Assembly: GCF_024580955.1 (NCBI RefSeq)
Contig: NZ_JANIKD010000012.1
Span: 1-64,000, forward strand
DNA: 64,000 bases
Reading direction: 5' to 3'
From: Corynebacterium sp. 122RC1
Lineage (GTDB): Bacteria; Actinomycetota; Actinomycetes; Mycobacteriales; Mycobacteriaceae
Shown here: piece by piece, positions 1-8,147 of the stretch
How the letters are laid out: each line of letters starts with the position of its first letter
How positions within the stretch are numbered: position 1 is the first letter of the stretch
The notes under the pieces: generated by a model
Seen by the model: only the letters and a program-made list of their open reading frames with translations
Told to the model about the DNA's origin: nothing
Database searches by the model: none
Translations under genes and position numbers: made by a program

Positions 1-73
1 CCTCGAGGCGCTCGAAGTACATGCGCACCGCGCGCTCCTGCGTGGCTGCGTCGTACTGACTGGGTCGTGCCAT
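1..73 (-). mobile_element. IS3-family transposase OrfA, N-terminal fragment at window edge
   Basis: Only the first 24 codons are inside the window. The minus-strand reading starts MARPSQYDAA and continues into a basic helix containing RAVRMYFERLE, which resembles the helix-turn-helix N-terminus of IS3-family OrfA (transposase_8). A strong ribosome binding site (TAGGAGGACG) lies just upstream at about 82-91. The outer end of the element is probably near 112-114, where a TGGTCGG sequence reads into the element; I cannot confirm the terminal repeat because the other end is outside the window. The family assignment is inference from a short fragment. Confidence 0.6.
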
Positions 74-271
74 GCTGATCGTCCTCCTAGGGTAAAACCT
101 AGTCTCCGACCAACCCAGGCCGCTTCAACTTTGAGCTATCGACTAACGCATTCAAGCCCACCAACCCCTCCCCGCCAAAAGCACTATCTCGAGACAGAAT
201 TTTAACCAATGGGTAAAATTCGGTCCCACTAACCCCTCAAAATCCAGGCCACCCGATCAGGAGAATGAGCC

Positions 272-631
272 ATGCGTAGTCCAGGTTCACAGTTCATTAT
301 TGTCGCAGCTCCATGGCTGTTTTGGGGTGCCTTGGGGGCTTCGTCCAGTCGGCTGCGCGATGCCGAAGGGCTGATAGCCGGCTCCGATAGCATCCTGTTT
401 GGACTATTCCTGCTTCTGAGCCTCCTAGCCTTGGTCTACTCAGTGAACCAAGCCTTTGGCTCACTAGCAGCAAAATTGGGAATCATCGCCCTGGCCATTG
501 TGCTCATCCTCGCGGTGACAGCATTCCATTGGGGTGGCTGGTCGTTTCTCTTGATCGCGGGTGGCCTTACGGCGTTGCTGGGCCTCACTATCTCGAGGAA
601 ATTCAGAAAAGGCGAACTCAACCGCCCCTAA
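272..631 (+). CDS. Small hypothetical membrane protein (119 aa)
   Basis: I do not recognise this protein. It has a good ribosome binding site (AGGAG at 259-263) before the ATG. The sequence shows an N-terminal hydrophobic stretch (about residues 8-22) and three clear hydrophobic segments (about 40-58, 66-84 and 88-106), ending in a basic tail (SRKFRKGELNRP), so it is predicted to be an inner-membrane protein with a cytoplasmic C-terminus. It stands alone between the IS fragment and the convergent bsaP gene. No enzymatic motif is visible. Confidence 0.6.
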   Translation: MRSPGSQFIIVAAPWLFWGALGASSSRLRDAEGLIAGSDSILFGLFLLLSLLALVYSVNQAFGSLAAKLGIIALAIVLILAVTAFHWGGWSFLLIAGGLTALLGLTISRKFRKGELNRP

Positions 632-663
632 CGCCAACCGCCCCTAACATCTACCACTAACGA

Positions 664-981
664 CTACCGCCGCCCCAGGTACACGGAATCCACCACCCCG
701 TGCCGGGAGCAGGTTGCCTCCCAGCCGTCGGGGCGCACTTGCACAACCATCCGCCGGCCACAGAGCTGGCAATAACGGGGTGCCTCCAGCCCGGCGCGCG
801 CGGATGGCGAGAGATGAATTTCTTCCCCGGCCGCGATTTCTTGCCCGGTGTTGGGGTGGAATATAGGTGCCTCACCAGCCAGGATCGCGGCGAGGAGCTC
901 TTGGGATTCAGCGCCCACTGCACGGCGCTCGCCAGCCACCCCACGGCGCGCCCCAGCCACTACACGGGATTCAGTAGCCAT
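664..981 (-). CDS. bsaP: Biotin synthase auxiliary protein (BsaP-like)
   Basis: A 105-residue protein encoded directly after bioB with a one-base overlap (ATG at 981; an alternative GTG at 984 overlaps the bioB TGA). The C-terminal half carries cysteines at about 71, 74 and 91 in the pattern CQLCGRR...CSRHGVVDS, with the RPDGW segment between them. This matches the small cysteine-containing protein found beside actinobacterial bioB and reported to be needed by mycobacterial-type biotin synthases to convert dethiobiotin to biotin. The N-terminal 60 residues are Arg/Ala-rich and low in information. Position and motif support the name; activity here is inferred from family and synteny. It is probably cotranscribed with bioB. 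Confidence 0.8.
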   Translation of the reverse strand: MATESRVVAGARRGVAGERRAVGAESQELLAAILAGEAPIFHPNTGQEIAAGEEIHLSPSARAGLEAPRYCQLCGRRMVVQVRPDGWEATCSRHGVVDSVYLGRR

Positions 982-1976
982 CACACGCTCGTGTTCAGTG
1001 CTTTGATGGGCAGGCGCAGTTTGCCCAGCATGTCCAGGTCTTGTTCCATTGGCCGACCCAAGGTGGTCAGGTAGTTGCCCACGATCACAGCGTTAATGCC
1101 GCCGAGCAGGCCTTGTTCGGTGCCGAGGTCGCCTAGGGTCAGCTCGCGCCCGCCGGCGAAGCGCAGGATGGTCTTGGGCAGTGCCAGGCGGAACGCGCCG
1201 ATGGCCCGCAGCGCATCTTTGGTTTCCATCACTTCGCGGTCGGCAAAAGGTGTGCCGGGGCGCGGGTCAAGGAAGTTCATGGGCACCTCGGTGGGGTTGA
1301 GCTCGGCAAGGTCTGTGGCAAACTCTGCGCGTTGCTCCAGGCTCTCCCCCATGCCGAGGATGCCGCCGGAGCAAACTTCCATGCCGGCCTCGCCAATCAT
1401 GCGCAGCGTCTCACGCCGCGACTCCCAGGTGTGGGTGGTCACCACGTTCGGGAAGTAGGATCGTGCGGTTTCCAGGTTGTGGTTGTAACGGTGCACACCG
1501 GCAGCCTTAAGGCGGTCCACTTGCTCCTGGGTCAGGATGCCTACCGACGCCGCCACCTCGATATCTACCTCAGCCTTAATAGCCGCCACGGCTTCCTCAA
1601 GCTGGCTCATGAGGCGCTCGTCTGGGCCCTTCACAGCCGCAACGATGCAAAACTCCGTAGCGCCGGATTTCTGCGTCTGCTTCGCCGCTTCCACGAGGCC
1701 CGCGATGTCCAGCCATGCGGAGCGAACCGGAGATTCAAACAGCCCGGATTGGGAGCAGAAGTGGCAGTCCTCTGGGCAGCCGCCGGTTTTCAGGGAAATG
1801 ATGCCCTCTACCTCAATCTCCTCACCGCACCACTTCACGCGCACCTCATGGGCAAGCTCCAGCAGTTCGGGAATCCGCTCCTCCTCGAGCTGGAGCACCG
1901 CCAGCACTTCATCCTTGTCCAAGCCAATGCCACGGCCCAGGACTTTTTCGCGGGCGAGTTCAAGAATGTCCGTCAT
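981..1976 (-). CDS. bioB: Biotin synthase
   Basis: This radical-SAM enzyme inserts sulfur into dethiobiotin in the last step of biotin synthesis, in the cytoplasm. At 331 residues it has normal family length. The SAM-cluster motif CxxxCxxC is visible as CPEDCHFC (C67, C71, C74), followed by typical segments such as [16 protein letters not shown] and [11 protein letters not shown]. The ATG has a GGAG-type ribosome binding site. The gene is followed without a gap by bsaP. The upstream region (2026-2081) contains two copies of a BioQ-like operator, so repression by the TetR-type regulator BioQ is the likely control. No other bio genes are in the window. Confidence 0.97.
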   Translation of the reverse strand: MTDILELAREKVLGRGIGLDKDEVLAVLQLEEERIPELLELAHEVRVKWCGEEIEVEGIISLKTGGCPEDCHFCSQSGLFESPVRSAWLDIAGLVEAAKQTQKSGATEFCIVAAVKGPDERLMSQLEEAVAAIKAEVDIEVAASVGILTQEQVDRLKAAGVHRYNHNLETARSYFPNVVTTHTWESRRETLRMIGEAGMEVCSGGILGMGESLEQRAEFATDLAELNPTEVPMNFLDPRPGTPFADREVMETKDALRAIGAFRLALPKTILRFAGGRELTLGDLGTEQGLLGGINAVIVGNYLTTLGRPMEQDLDMLGKLRLPIKALNTSV

Positions 1977-2025
1977 GGTTCTCCATCCGTTCGCACCAGC
2001 CCTCGCAGCGAGAGCAGCACAAATC

Positions 2026-2038
2026 TAAACAGTGTTCA
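2026..2038. promoter_or_regulatory. BioQ-like operator, bioB side
   Basis: The site TAAACAGTGTTCA read on the minus strand is TGAACACTGTTTA. It fits the corynebacterial BioQ pattern TGAAC-N3-GTTAC in most positions. It overlaps a possible bioB -10 (TAGATT on the minus strand, 2022-2027). Together with the copy at 2069-2081 it forms a perfect 13-bp inverted repeat (AACAGTGTTCAAG / CTTGAACACTGTT). Confidence 0.7.
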
Positions 2039-2068
2039 AGTGGTCAATACAGCATTCTAACCACATCT

Positions 2069-2081
2069 TGAACACTGTTAA
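2069..2081. promoter_or_regulatory. BioQ-like operator, peptidase side
   Basis: TGAACACTGTTAA matches the BioQ pattern TGAAC-N3-GTTAC at all but the last base. It lies just upstream of a -10-like TACACT (2095-2100), 7 bp before the ATG of the divergent M20 peptidase gene, so BioQ could control both directions. Regulation is inferred from the motif. Confidence 0.7.
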
Positions 2082-2107
2082 GGGAAACCGGGGCTACACT
2101 TAACCCC

Positions 2108-3469
2108 ATGCACGCCAGCAAAGACCTCCACGCAGACGCCCTGGGCCTGCTCAAAGAACTCGTGCGCAACGCCTGTGTGAATGACCTCACCGCGAACTCC
2201 GGCCAAGAGGTCCGCAACGCAAATACTCTGGAGCGTTTCTTCCACGCAGAAATTCAAGCTGGCCTCATCCGAGCCACGCGCTTTGAACCGCACCCGGGCC
2301 GCGTGAGCATTGCGTTTACCCTCCCCGCCAACGCACCGGAAGCACCGCTGACCTTCCTCGGCCACACGGACGTAGTCCCCATTGACCCCGCCAAATGGAC
2401 CCGCCCCGCCTTCGACGCCCACATCGAAGACGGCAAAATCTACGGCCGCGGCACCATAGACATGCTCTTCATCACCGCCGCCATGGCCACAGCTCTCAGG
2501 CAGCTCGCTCGCATTTCCGACGCCGCCAACCCCCCAGCCCCCGCACCGCGGCACGGCGAGGTGACGTTCGTGGCGCTTGCTGATGAGGAGGCACGCGGCG
2601 GCCTGGGAGCCAAGTGGCTGCGCGACCACGCACCGGACGCATTCTCTTGGGAAAACTGCGTCTCCGAAACCGGTGGTGCGCACATCCACGGCCAAGACGG
2701 CCATGACAGCGTGACCATCACCGTGGGGGAAAAGGGCGCGGCTCAACGCCGCCTGCACGTCCACGGCAGTGCCGGCCACGGCTCAGCTCCCTATGGCAAG
2801 GACTCCGCGGTGGTGAAAATCGGGGAGGTTGCGCGTCGGTTAGCCCACGCCGCACCGGAAGTGACCCAGGACCCGATCTGGGGCGGCTTCGTCGGCGCGT
2901 TCCGCTTTGACCCTGATACTGAGGCTGCCCTGCTGCGCGGGGAGGGCTACGAGCACCTCGGTGAGCTCGCGGGCTACGGACATGCCGTTTCCCACCTCAC
3001 GATCGCCCAAACCGTGCTGCGCGCGGGCAAAGCCATCAATGTGCTGCCCAGCCACGCCTACCTGGAATGTGACATCCGAACCCTGCCTGGGCAAAGCGAC
3101 GAAGACGTGGATGCCCTCATCACCGCCGCGCTCGGCGAGCTCGCGGGCGAAGTGGAAATCGAGCACCTGATCTCGGAGCCAGCCAGCGTCTCCCCCACCG
3201 ATCACCGTCTGTACCGCGCCATAGAGGCCACCCTCCGCGACGCATTCCCGAACTCCACCGCCGTGCCTATCCTCTCCTCCGGAGGATCTGACCTGCGCTT
3301 TGCCCGGCGCGCTGGCGGGGTGGGCTACGGCTTTGCAATCCACGCTCCCAGCCGCACCCTAGGCGAGGTGTTCTCCCAGCTCCACGCACACGACGAACAC
3401 CTTTACCTAGAAGACTTTGAGCTCACAGTCCAGGGCTACCTTGCCCTGCTGCGCAACTTCTACGCCTAA
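2108..3469 (+). CDS. M20-family metallopeptidase / amidohydrolase
   Basis: A 453-residue zinc-dependent hydrolase of the M20 (ArgE/DapE/ACY1/CPG2) family. It shows GHTDVVP (metal ligand H86, catalytic D88), GRGTIDM with bridging ligand D118, and ADEEARGG (catalytic E160 and ligand E161). The dimerisation domain follows (about 200-340), and the C-terminal part carries SSGGSDLRFARR and the final H segment IHAPSRTLGE. The substrate is probably a dipeptide or N-acyl amino acid and cannot be set from sequence. A -10-like TACACT ends 7 bp before the ATG, so the mRNA may be leaderless. It diverges from bioB and shares the BioQ-like operator region, which would be an unexpected regulon partner. Confidence 0.85.
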   Translation: MHASKDLHADALGLLKELVRNACVNDLTANSGQEVRNANTLERFFHAEIQAGLIRATRFEPHPGRVSIAFTLPANAPEAPLTFLGHTDVVPIDPAKWTRPAFDAHIEDGKIYGRGTIDMLFITAAMATALRQLARISDAANPPAPAPRHGEVTFVALADEEARGGLGAKWLRDHAPDAFSWENCVSETGGAHIHGQDGHDSVTITVGEKGAAQRRLHVHGSAGHGSAPYGKDSAVVKIGEVARRLAHAAPEVTQDPIWGGFVGAFRFDPDTEAALLRGEGYEHLGELAGYGHAVSHLTIAQTVLRAGKAINVLPSHAYLECDIRTLPGQSDEDVDALITAALGELAGEVEIEHLISEPASVSPTDHRLYRAIEATLRDAFPNSTAVPILSSGGSDLRFARRAGGVGYGFAIHAPSRTLGEVFSQLHAHDEHLYLEDFELTVQGYLALLRNFYA

Positions 3470-3939
3470 TGCGCCCCAGTAGCTGAACGCCTGGCGCGCA
3501 GGATAGCCAGCTTCGCCTCCTGGGCATCCGGAACAGAGACGAGCAGCTTACCCGCAGCAGTGTGCAGTTCAATGCTAGGGCCTCCCACCAGGTAGCCGAT
3601 CCCACCCTTAGGCAGGACGCGAAGACCCGCACCAAAGCGGATGCCCGTGATCGGGCCAATGCCTACGGATTTAATGCGCCGATACGGCACGTCTTCTTGG
3701 ATGAGGTTGCCGAGCATCCTGATTTCCAGATGCTCCGGGTACAACGTGAGGCGCACGTTCATGAACATCAATGCGATGCCCAAGGCCATAAAGGCCACCA
3801 CAACGAACTTCGGCCCCAGGGGCGCACCAGCGAACGTGGGAATGGTGCTGATCGCCACCGCCCCCATGGCCACGAATGCCAGCCAAAAAATGGGGCCGTT
3901 CAGGCGCGCTTGGAACTGCGCCAGCACCTTGCGCGTCAT
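3466..3939 (-). CDS. PH-like membrane protein, hypothetical
   Basis: A 157-residue protein with two hydrophobic segments near the N-terminus (about 15-35 and 44-62), followed by a soluble half containing LYPEHLEIRML, VPYRRIKSVGIGP and LHTAAGKLLVS. This pattern resembles small actinobacterial proteins with a bacterial PH-like fold anchored by two helices. The function is unknown. The 3' end overlaps the convergent peptidase gene by 4 bp. Confidence 0.7.
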   Translation of the reverse strand: MTRKVLAQFQARLNGPIFWLAFVAMGAVAISTIPTFAGAPLGPKFVVVAFMALGIALMFMNVRLTLYPEHLEIRMLGNLIQEDVPYRRIKSVGIGPITGIRFGAGLRVLPKGGIGYLVGGPSIELHTAAGKLLVSVPDAQEAKLAILRARRSATGAH

Positions 3940-4011
3940 GTCAGCCCCGCGCCCTGTGAGGGATCAGCCGTGGGATAGCAGCAACCATGTTCACTATCCT
4001 ACGGTGACACC

Positions 4012-5376
4012 CTAGGAAGCGCTGGATTGCTTCGGCGCTGGGGGCGTCGGCAGCGCTGAGGGTGCCGGGGGTGCTGGGGGCGCTGGGGGCGCTGGCAGCT
4101 TGCTCAAGCACACCCCGAGCAGGGCGAAGGTAGCGGCGGCGAACCAGACGAAGTCGCTGACCAAGAATTTCACCCAAAAGGCTTTGGCAAAGATGTCGAT
4201 GGAATCGCCGAACCACCACTTTGGCGGCACCGCCAGCACCAGCACCAACCAGACCACCAGCACCCCGAGTAGCACATTTGCCCATGAGGTGTAGGGGCGC
4301 CATTGGTAGGCCCGGTACAAGAACACCGGCAAAATCAACGCGAGCCACACCCAGTGATGCGACCACGAAATTGGGGAGATCAGCAGCATCACCATGGAGC
4401 CCACCAGCCAGGCCTCGATGTGCAGATCCTGGCGGATCAGGCGCAGCATCAACCAGGAACCCGCGGCGATCGTTACCAAAGCCAGCACCAGCCACAACGC
4501 ATTGACCAGCGTGCTCGAGGCATCCAGTGCCTCCTGCGAGCCAAACGCGCGCTGAATCACGGCCTTGATGGAACTGTTCGACTGATAAGAAGTGTTCACA
4601 CCAATCTCACCGCCGCCGCCCATGCTGAGCAGCTTCACGCTGAAGAACTCCCAAGTGGCGTCCCAGCGCACCAAGGCCGCGATCGCGGTGGCAATCACTG
4701 CCGAGACCCCCGCGGTGACAATCGCCTTGAAATCCTTGCGCAGAAGGAAATACAGCAGCATCGCCAGCGGCGAAAGTTTGATGGCAGCCGCCACGCCAAT
4801 CAGCCAGCCCTGGGGCAGCGTGCGCTTGCGCGGCACGAGGTCGAGCACCACAAGCGCCATGATCACCATGTTGATCTGCGCAAATGAGTTATTCAACCGC
4901 ACCGGTTCGATATTGCACACCACGCCCCACGCCAGCGCAGCCGCCGCCCATACCCACTGGCGCGAAAAGTGCGTGTACCAGGCCTGGGTGCCGAGGGGTG
5001 CACTCAACGCCCGCACGATCAGCCACAAGCACAGGAACAACAAAAGATTGGACAGCGCGATCATGATGTTGCCGGCGGCATCGTGGCTAAGGCCCTGCCC
5101 AGAAAGCGGCACCATCACCAACGCGCCGAACGGCGGGTAGATGAACGGCAGCGCGATGTCGCCGGCCGGCATCGGCTCGGAGTACATGGCCCGCCCCTCC
5201 AGGAAAGCACGCACGCCCTCCCGGTAAATCACCATGTCAAGCGGGTATTGGAAAGCCAGGATCTGTGCCACGGTGGCACGCACGCCCTCAAAGAGCCCCA
5301 CCAAGGTGAGCACGAGTGCGAGGGCCTTGGCTGTGGGTTGAATTGGCTGGGCGGGTTGGATGGGCTGTGTTGTCAA
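4012..5376 (-). CDS. GT87-family polyprenyl-phosphate-mannose-type mannosyltransferase
   Basis: A 454-residue polytopic membrane protein of the DUF2029/GT87 family, whose actinobacterial members add alpha-mannose from polyprenyl-phosphomannose to lipomannan, lipoarabinomannan or glycolipids outside the membrane. Family signatures visible are the acidic residue in the first external loop (YPLDMVIY, D47) and the PFIYPPFGALVMVPL segment (about 77-91). About ten hydrophobic segments follow. The start is TTG at 5376 with AGGAG four bases upstream; the stop of the upstream acyltransferase is 8 bp away, so the two genes form an operon. The N-terminus (QPIQPAQPIQP) and C-terminus (PAPPAPPAPP) are low-complexity tails. 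The exact acceptor is unknown. Confidence 0.8.
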   Translation of the reverse strand: MTTQPIQPAQPIQPTAKALALVLTLVGLFEGVRATVAQILAFQYPLDMVIYREGVRAFLEGRAMYSEPMPAGDIALPFIYPPFGALVMVPLSGQGLSHDAAGNIMIALSNLLLFLCLWLIVRALSAPLGTQAWYTHFSRQWVWAAAALAWGVVCNIEPVRLNNSFAQINMVIMALVVLDLVPRKRTLPQGWLIGVAAAIKLSPLAMLLYFLLRKDFKAIVTAGVSAVIATAIAALVRWDATWEFFSVKLLSMGGGGEIGVNTSYQSNSSIKAVIQRAFGSQEALDASSTLVNALWLVLALVTIAAGSWLMLRLIRQDLHIEAWLVGSMVMLLISPISWSHHWVWLALILPVFLYRAYQWRPYTSWANVLLGVLVVWLVLVLAVPPKWWFGDSIDIFAKAFWVKFLVSDFVWFAAATFALLGVCLSKLPAPPAPPAPPAPSALPTPPAPKQSSAS

Positions 5377-5383
5377 TGTTCTC

Positions 5384-6457
5384 CTAGGAAGCTCGCACGG
5401 CTTGGCGCTTCAGCGCTGCCTGGGTTGGCTGCTTTTGTGGCAGTAGCGCCGGCGGGTGGAACGTCCAACCGATAACCGGCAGTTTCATCACCCAAGTGGT
5501 TACCCATCCTACGGCCAGGCACGCCAACACTATGTATCCAATCCACGCCTCAGTGGGCAGCTCCATGAGCGAAGGCGGCAACGTGCCCTTGAAAAGTTCC
5601 AGGCCAAACGGCATTTTAAACAGGAACGTGATGGTCAGCGCATGGCTGATATACAGCGCCAGTGTGTTGCGCCCCACCCATTGCAGCAGCCACCCAATCC
5701 CAGGCAGCACAGCAAGATACACCGACGCCACCACCATCGGCACAATCAGCAACATCGAGCTCAGCGCGTCGCGAGCAGTAAGAAGGGCATCAGGCGTGAC
5801 GACGCCGCGCAGCGTCCAGCCCACCAACGCAGCCAGCGCCGCAAGGCTCAGCATTTGCCAAGAGGTGGCGCGCTTACCCACCTCCAACAGCAGAACCCTG
5901 AAGTAGGCGCCGAAAAGGAAGCAGGGCAGATATTCAAAGATCCGCCAGGAAGTCTGACCCTGCACCGCAACGGTACTCAGCGCCAGTACCACGAGCAGGG
6001 CGATTGGCCGGAATCGCTCGGGAATGAACTTGGTAGCCCATAGCACCACTGTGAATACCACCAGCAACCACAAGAACCAGTACATGTTGGTGGCGTAGAA
6101 CATCTTGGTGAGGTAGTGCTTCGCCTCCGGCATGCGGGTTTCCAACGCCAAGTGGAGTTCATAGCGGTAGGTGAACATCTCAATTGGCGCCCACACCACA
6201 TAGGGCACAATCAAGAACCACAGCCTGCGGCAGTAGAGCTCCGCGAAGGTCATCTGCAGTACCTTCACCGAAAAGATGCCGCTGACTACGAAGAAGAGTG
6301 GCATGCGCAGTGGGTAGAGGAAGTCATTGATGAGGGTGAACAGAGTTTCCTCATCGCCAGGCACGGAAATCGTGGCATGCAACAAAATAACGCCTAATAT
6401 GCTGATGCCTTTTGCAACGTCCGGCCACGCGAGCCTCTGGGTAGGGCTGTGCTGCAT
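5384..6457 (-). CDS. Acyltransferase 3 family membrane protein
   Basis: A 357-residue integral membrane O-acyltransferase (acyltransferase 3 / OatA-type). The N-terminus has the typical RLAWPDVAKGISILGVILLHA segment with the conserved His of the first membrane helix, followed by PLRMPLFFVVSGIF and IVPYVVWA. Roughly ten membrane helices are visible and there is no extracellular SGNH domain. I chose ATG 6457, which has AAGGA about 8 bases upstream and leaves a short N-terminus as in relatives; an in-frame upstream start at 6505 adds 16 residues. In corynebacteria, relatives acetylate mycolates or wall glycans. The link to the downstream GT87 gene suggests envelope glycolipid modification (inference). 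Confidence 0.8.
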   Translation of the reverse strand: MQHSPTQRLAWPDVAKGISILGVILLHATISVPGDEETLFTLINDFLYPLRMPLFFVVSGIFSVKVLQMTFAELYCRRLWFLIVPYVVWAPIEMFTYRYELHLALETRMPEAKHYLTKMFYATNMYWFLWLLVVFTVVLWATKFIPERFRPIALLVVLALSTVAVQGQTSWRIFEYLPCFLFGAYFRVLLLEVGKRATSWQMLSLAALAALVGWTLRGVVTPDALLTARDALSSMLLIVPMVVASVYLAVLPGIGWLLQWVGRNTLALYISHALTITFLFKMPFGLELFKGTLPPSLMELPTEAWIGYIVLACLAVGWVTTWVMKLPVIGWTFHPPALLPQKQPTQAALKRQAVRAS

Positions 6458-6828
6458 TACGGAGGTCCTTGGTCCTTCCTTGGGCTGTAAGGTGGCAGGC
6501 CTCATGAGCTGTGAAAACGGGTGAGCTTCGATTCAAAAACGCTCAAAAGTTTACTGGATTCACAGGAGAACCACAAGCACCATTGGCCGCTTTCCTCCCC
6601 TTCCTCAGCGGGCACTGCGTTATTGAGTGCGGTGCGCATTGCGCTCCTGAACCCTTTTTTGGGGTCCTTGCGGGCGTTGGTAGATAGCTAAAAGTCGATA
6701 GCTCACCGCGTTGGTCGATAGGAGGGTGATTTTCGGGGGAAATCGGGTCCTATCGACTTTTAGTTATCGACCTACGCGCCCTATCGACCAACGCGCCCGA
6801 ACCCACAGGCCCAAACCACTCCAAACAA
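6458..6828. repeat. Intergenic region with TATCGAC-type direct and inverted repeats
   Basis: No gene is visible here. A 19-bp arm at 6683-6701 (GATAGCTAAAAGTCGATAG) is repeated inverted at 6750-6768 with one mismatch. A 15-bp arm at 6708-6722 is inverted perfectly at 6780-6794. The two pairs interleave rather than nest. A 17-bp direct repeat with one difference lies back to back at 6765-6781 and 6782-6798 (TATCGAC-CWACGCGCCC). A related TATCGACTAACGC occurs at 137-149. Confidence 0.75.
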
Positions 6829-6867
6829 AAATCTCGGGACTCCGTAGAAAACGGCGTCCCGAGATTT
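6829..6867 (-). terminator. Rho-independent terminator of tRNA-Leu
   Basis: A 12-bp perfect stem (AAATCTCGGGAC at 6829-6840 with its complement at 6856-6867) with a partly paired loop, followed on the minus strand by TTGTTTGG. It lies directly after the 3' end of the tRNA. Confidence 0.85.
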
Positions 6868-6875
6868 GAACAATG

Positions 6876-6959
6876 TGCCCAGGGGGGGACTTGAACCCCC
6901 ACGTCCTTGCGAACACTGGCACCTGAAGCCAGCGCGTCTGCCAATTCCGCCACCTGGGC
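6876..6959 (-). tRNA. tRNA-Leu (anticodon CAG)
   Basis: An 84-nt tRNA with acceptor GCCCAGG paired to CCUGGGC, discriminator A, a long variable arm typical of leucine tRNAs, and an anticodon stem CUGGC/GCCAG enclosing UUCAGGU (anticodon CAG). The 3' CCA is not encoded. The antisense open reading frames across it are artefacts of tRNA structure. Confidence 0.95.
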
Positions 6960-7231
6960 AGGTGGTCGGTCGTGTGATCGACTTGATTACTGTAGCACGC
7001 ACACCGCGTTCTAGCGCAAATACCAAGGTAGAGGCCCTTACCCACACCGCAAACACCACACCAAACAGCTACACACGCACAGCATCGAACCTGCGACTTT
7101 TGTGACCAGCAACACCACCAACGCGCAATTACTGCAAATCCCACTCAACCCCCCAAAAGCTGCACGTTTTCGCAGGTCATAGCGAATCGACACCACAAAT
7201 TCCCAGCACACTGCTTAGTCCTTACCTGAAG
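6960..7231. other. Intergenic region upstream of tRNA-Leu and fhaA
   Basis: The region between the tRNA-Leu 5' end and the fhaA promoter. I see no coding sequence with a ribosome binding site. A -10-like TACAGT on the minus strand, about 30 bp upstream of the tRNA, is a likely tRNA promoter element. Nothing else stands out. Confidence 0.4.
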
Positions 7232-7260
7232 TTGACATCTATACTGGTGGACGTCATATA
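7232..7260 (+). promoter_or_regulatory. Candidate promoter of the fhaA-pknB operon
   Basis: A perfect -35 TTGACA (7232-7237) is followed after 17 bp by CATATA (7255-7260). It is the best sigma-A-like promoter before fhaA and would give a leader of about 70 nt that contains the 10-bp tandem repeats. Confidence 0.5.
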
Positions 7261-7305
7261 CCCCGGCATGCCCAGGTATGCCCCGGCATGCCCCGGCATG
7301 CCCAG
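7261..7305. repeat. 10-bp tandem repeat in the fhaA leader (about 4.5 copies)
   Basis: The unit CCCCGGCATG occurs at 7261, 7281 and 7291, with a variant CCCAGGTATG at 7271 and a partial copy after 7301. Each junction forms the palindrome GGCATGCC. The array lies between the candidate promoter and the fhaA ribosome binding site. Confidence 0.9.
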
Positions 7306-7337
7306 AAACACTACTGGTACACACAAAGGAGGCGGGC

Positions 7338-8138
7338 GTGTCTTTAATGGATCGGATTGCCAAGCTAGACAGCGCGATGCAGCGCGGCTTAGACAACGGC
7401 TTTGCCCGTGTCTTTGGCGGCAAGGTGGTGCCTGCGGAAATCGAGGAACTTCTCAAGCAGGAAACCGAGGACAACCTGGTTCACGCCTACGAAGGTGGCG
7501 TGGAAGCCCCCAATGTGTACCGCGTGCGCGTATCACCAAAAGATGCAAGCAACCTTGAGGCCCAAAATCCCAAGTTGGCAACAGACTTTGCGGACCAACT
7601 CACTCGTTTTCACCGCAACAACGGCTGGGTCAGCGTGGGCCCCGTAGTAGTGGTGATTGAGGAAGACACCTCCATGCGCACCGGCCAATTGCGCGCGCAA
7701 TCCGCAGTGGATCCCTCCCCCACCATGCAGAGCAGCTTCGCGCGCCAAAGCAAACCTCAAGAACCTCAAGAACCACCAGCACCCCAACCGCCCACCCCAG
7801 AACCCACAGGAGAACCCGCCGTGCAGGAATCACAACCAGTAGTAAACCTCCTCCTGCAGGACGGCTCTTCGCGCACCTATGTGGTCCAGGAAGGCTCCAA
7901 CATCATTGGCCGCGCCAACGAGGCCGACCTTCGCCTGCCGGACACCGGGGTGTCAAGGCAGCACGCCGAGGTCACTTGGGACGGCGAGGCCGCAGTGCTG
8001 ACAGACCTGCACTCCACCAACGGCACCACGGTCAATGACATGCGCGTGGAGAACTGGCTGCTTGCCGACGGTGACGTGATCACCATCGGCCATTCCAACA
8101 TTGAAGTCCGCATCACCCAACCCACGCAGGATCAATAA
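7338..8138 (+). CDS. fhaA: FHA-domain protein FhaA (DUF3662 + FHA)
   Basis: A cytoplasmic phospho-threonine-binding adaptor. The N-terminal DUF3662 domain is recognisable (DNGFARVFGGKVVPAEIEELL, about 15-35), and the C-terminal FHA domain (about 175-255) shows NIIGRANEADLRL, SRQHAEV and STNGTTVND. The linker is Pro/Glu/Gln-rich. I chose GTG 7338, preceded by AAAGGAGG (7325-7332), giving 266 residues; the longer in-frame upstream reading would run through the tandem repeats. In actinobacteria FhaA binds the phosphorylated MurJ pseudokinase domain and helps control peptidoglycan synthesis. First gene of the fhaA-fhaB-pstP-rodA-pbpA-pknA-pknB operon. Confidence 0.95.
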   Translation: MSLMDRIAKLDSAMQRGLDNGFARVFGGKVVPAEIEELLKQETEDNLVHAYEGGVEAPNVYRVRVSPKDASNLEAQNPKLATDFADQLTRFHRNNGWVSVGPVVVVIEEDTSMRTGQLRAQSAVDPSPTMQSSFARQSKPQEPQEPPAPQPPTPEPTGEPAVQESQPVVNLLLQDGSSRTYVVQEGSNIIGRANEADLRLPDTGVSRQHAEVTWDGEAAVLTDLHSTNGTTVNDMRVENWLLADGDVITIGHSNIEVRITQPTQDQ

Positions 8139-8147
8139 GGAGACCAC

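Noticed and set aside
4040-4100. Ala/Pro repeat at the end of the GT87 gene as a functional repeat
   Set aside because: It is a low-complexity coding tail (PAPPAPPAPP) common in corynebacterial membrane proteins, with no regulatory sign.
6750-6953. Open frame antisense-like over tRNA-Leu (MAELADALASG...)
   Set aside because: Typical artefact produced by translating a leucine tRNA gene.
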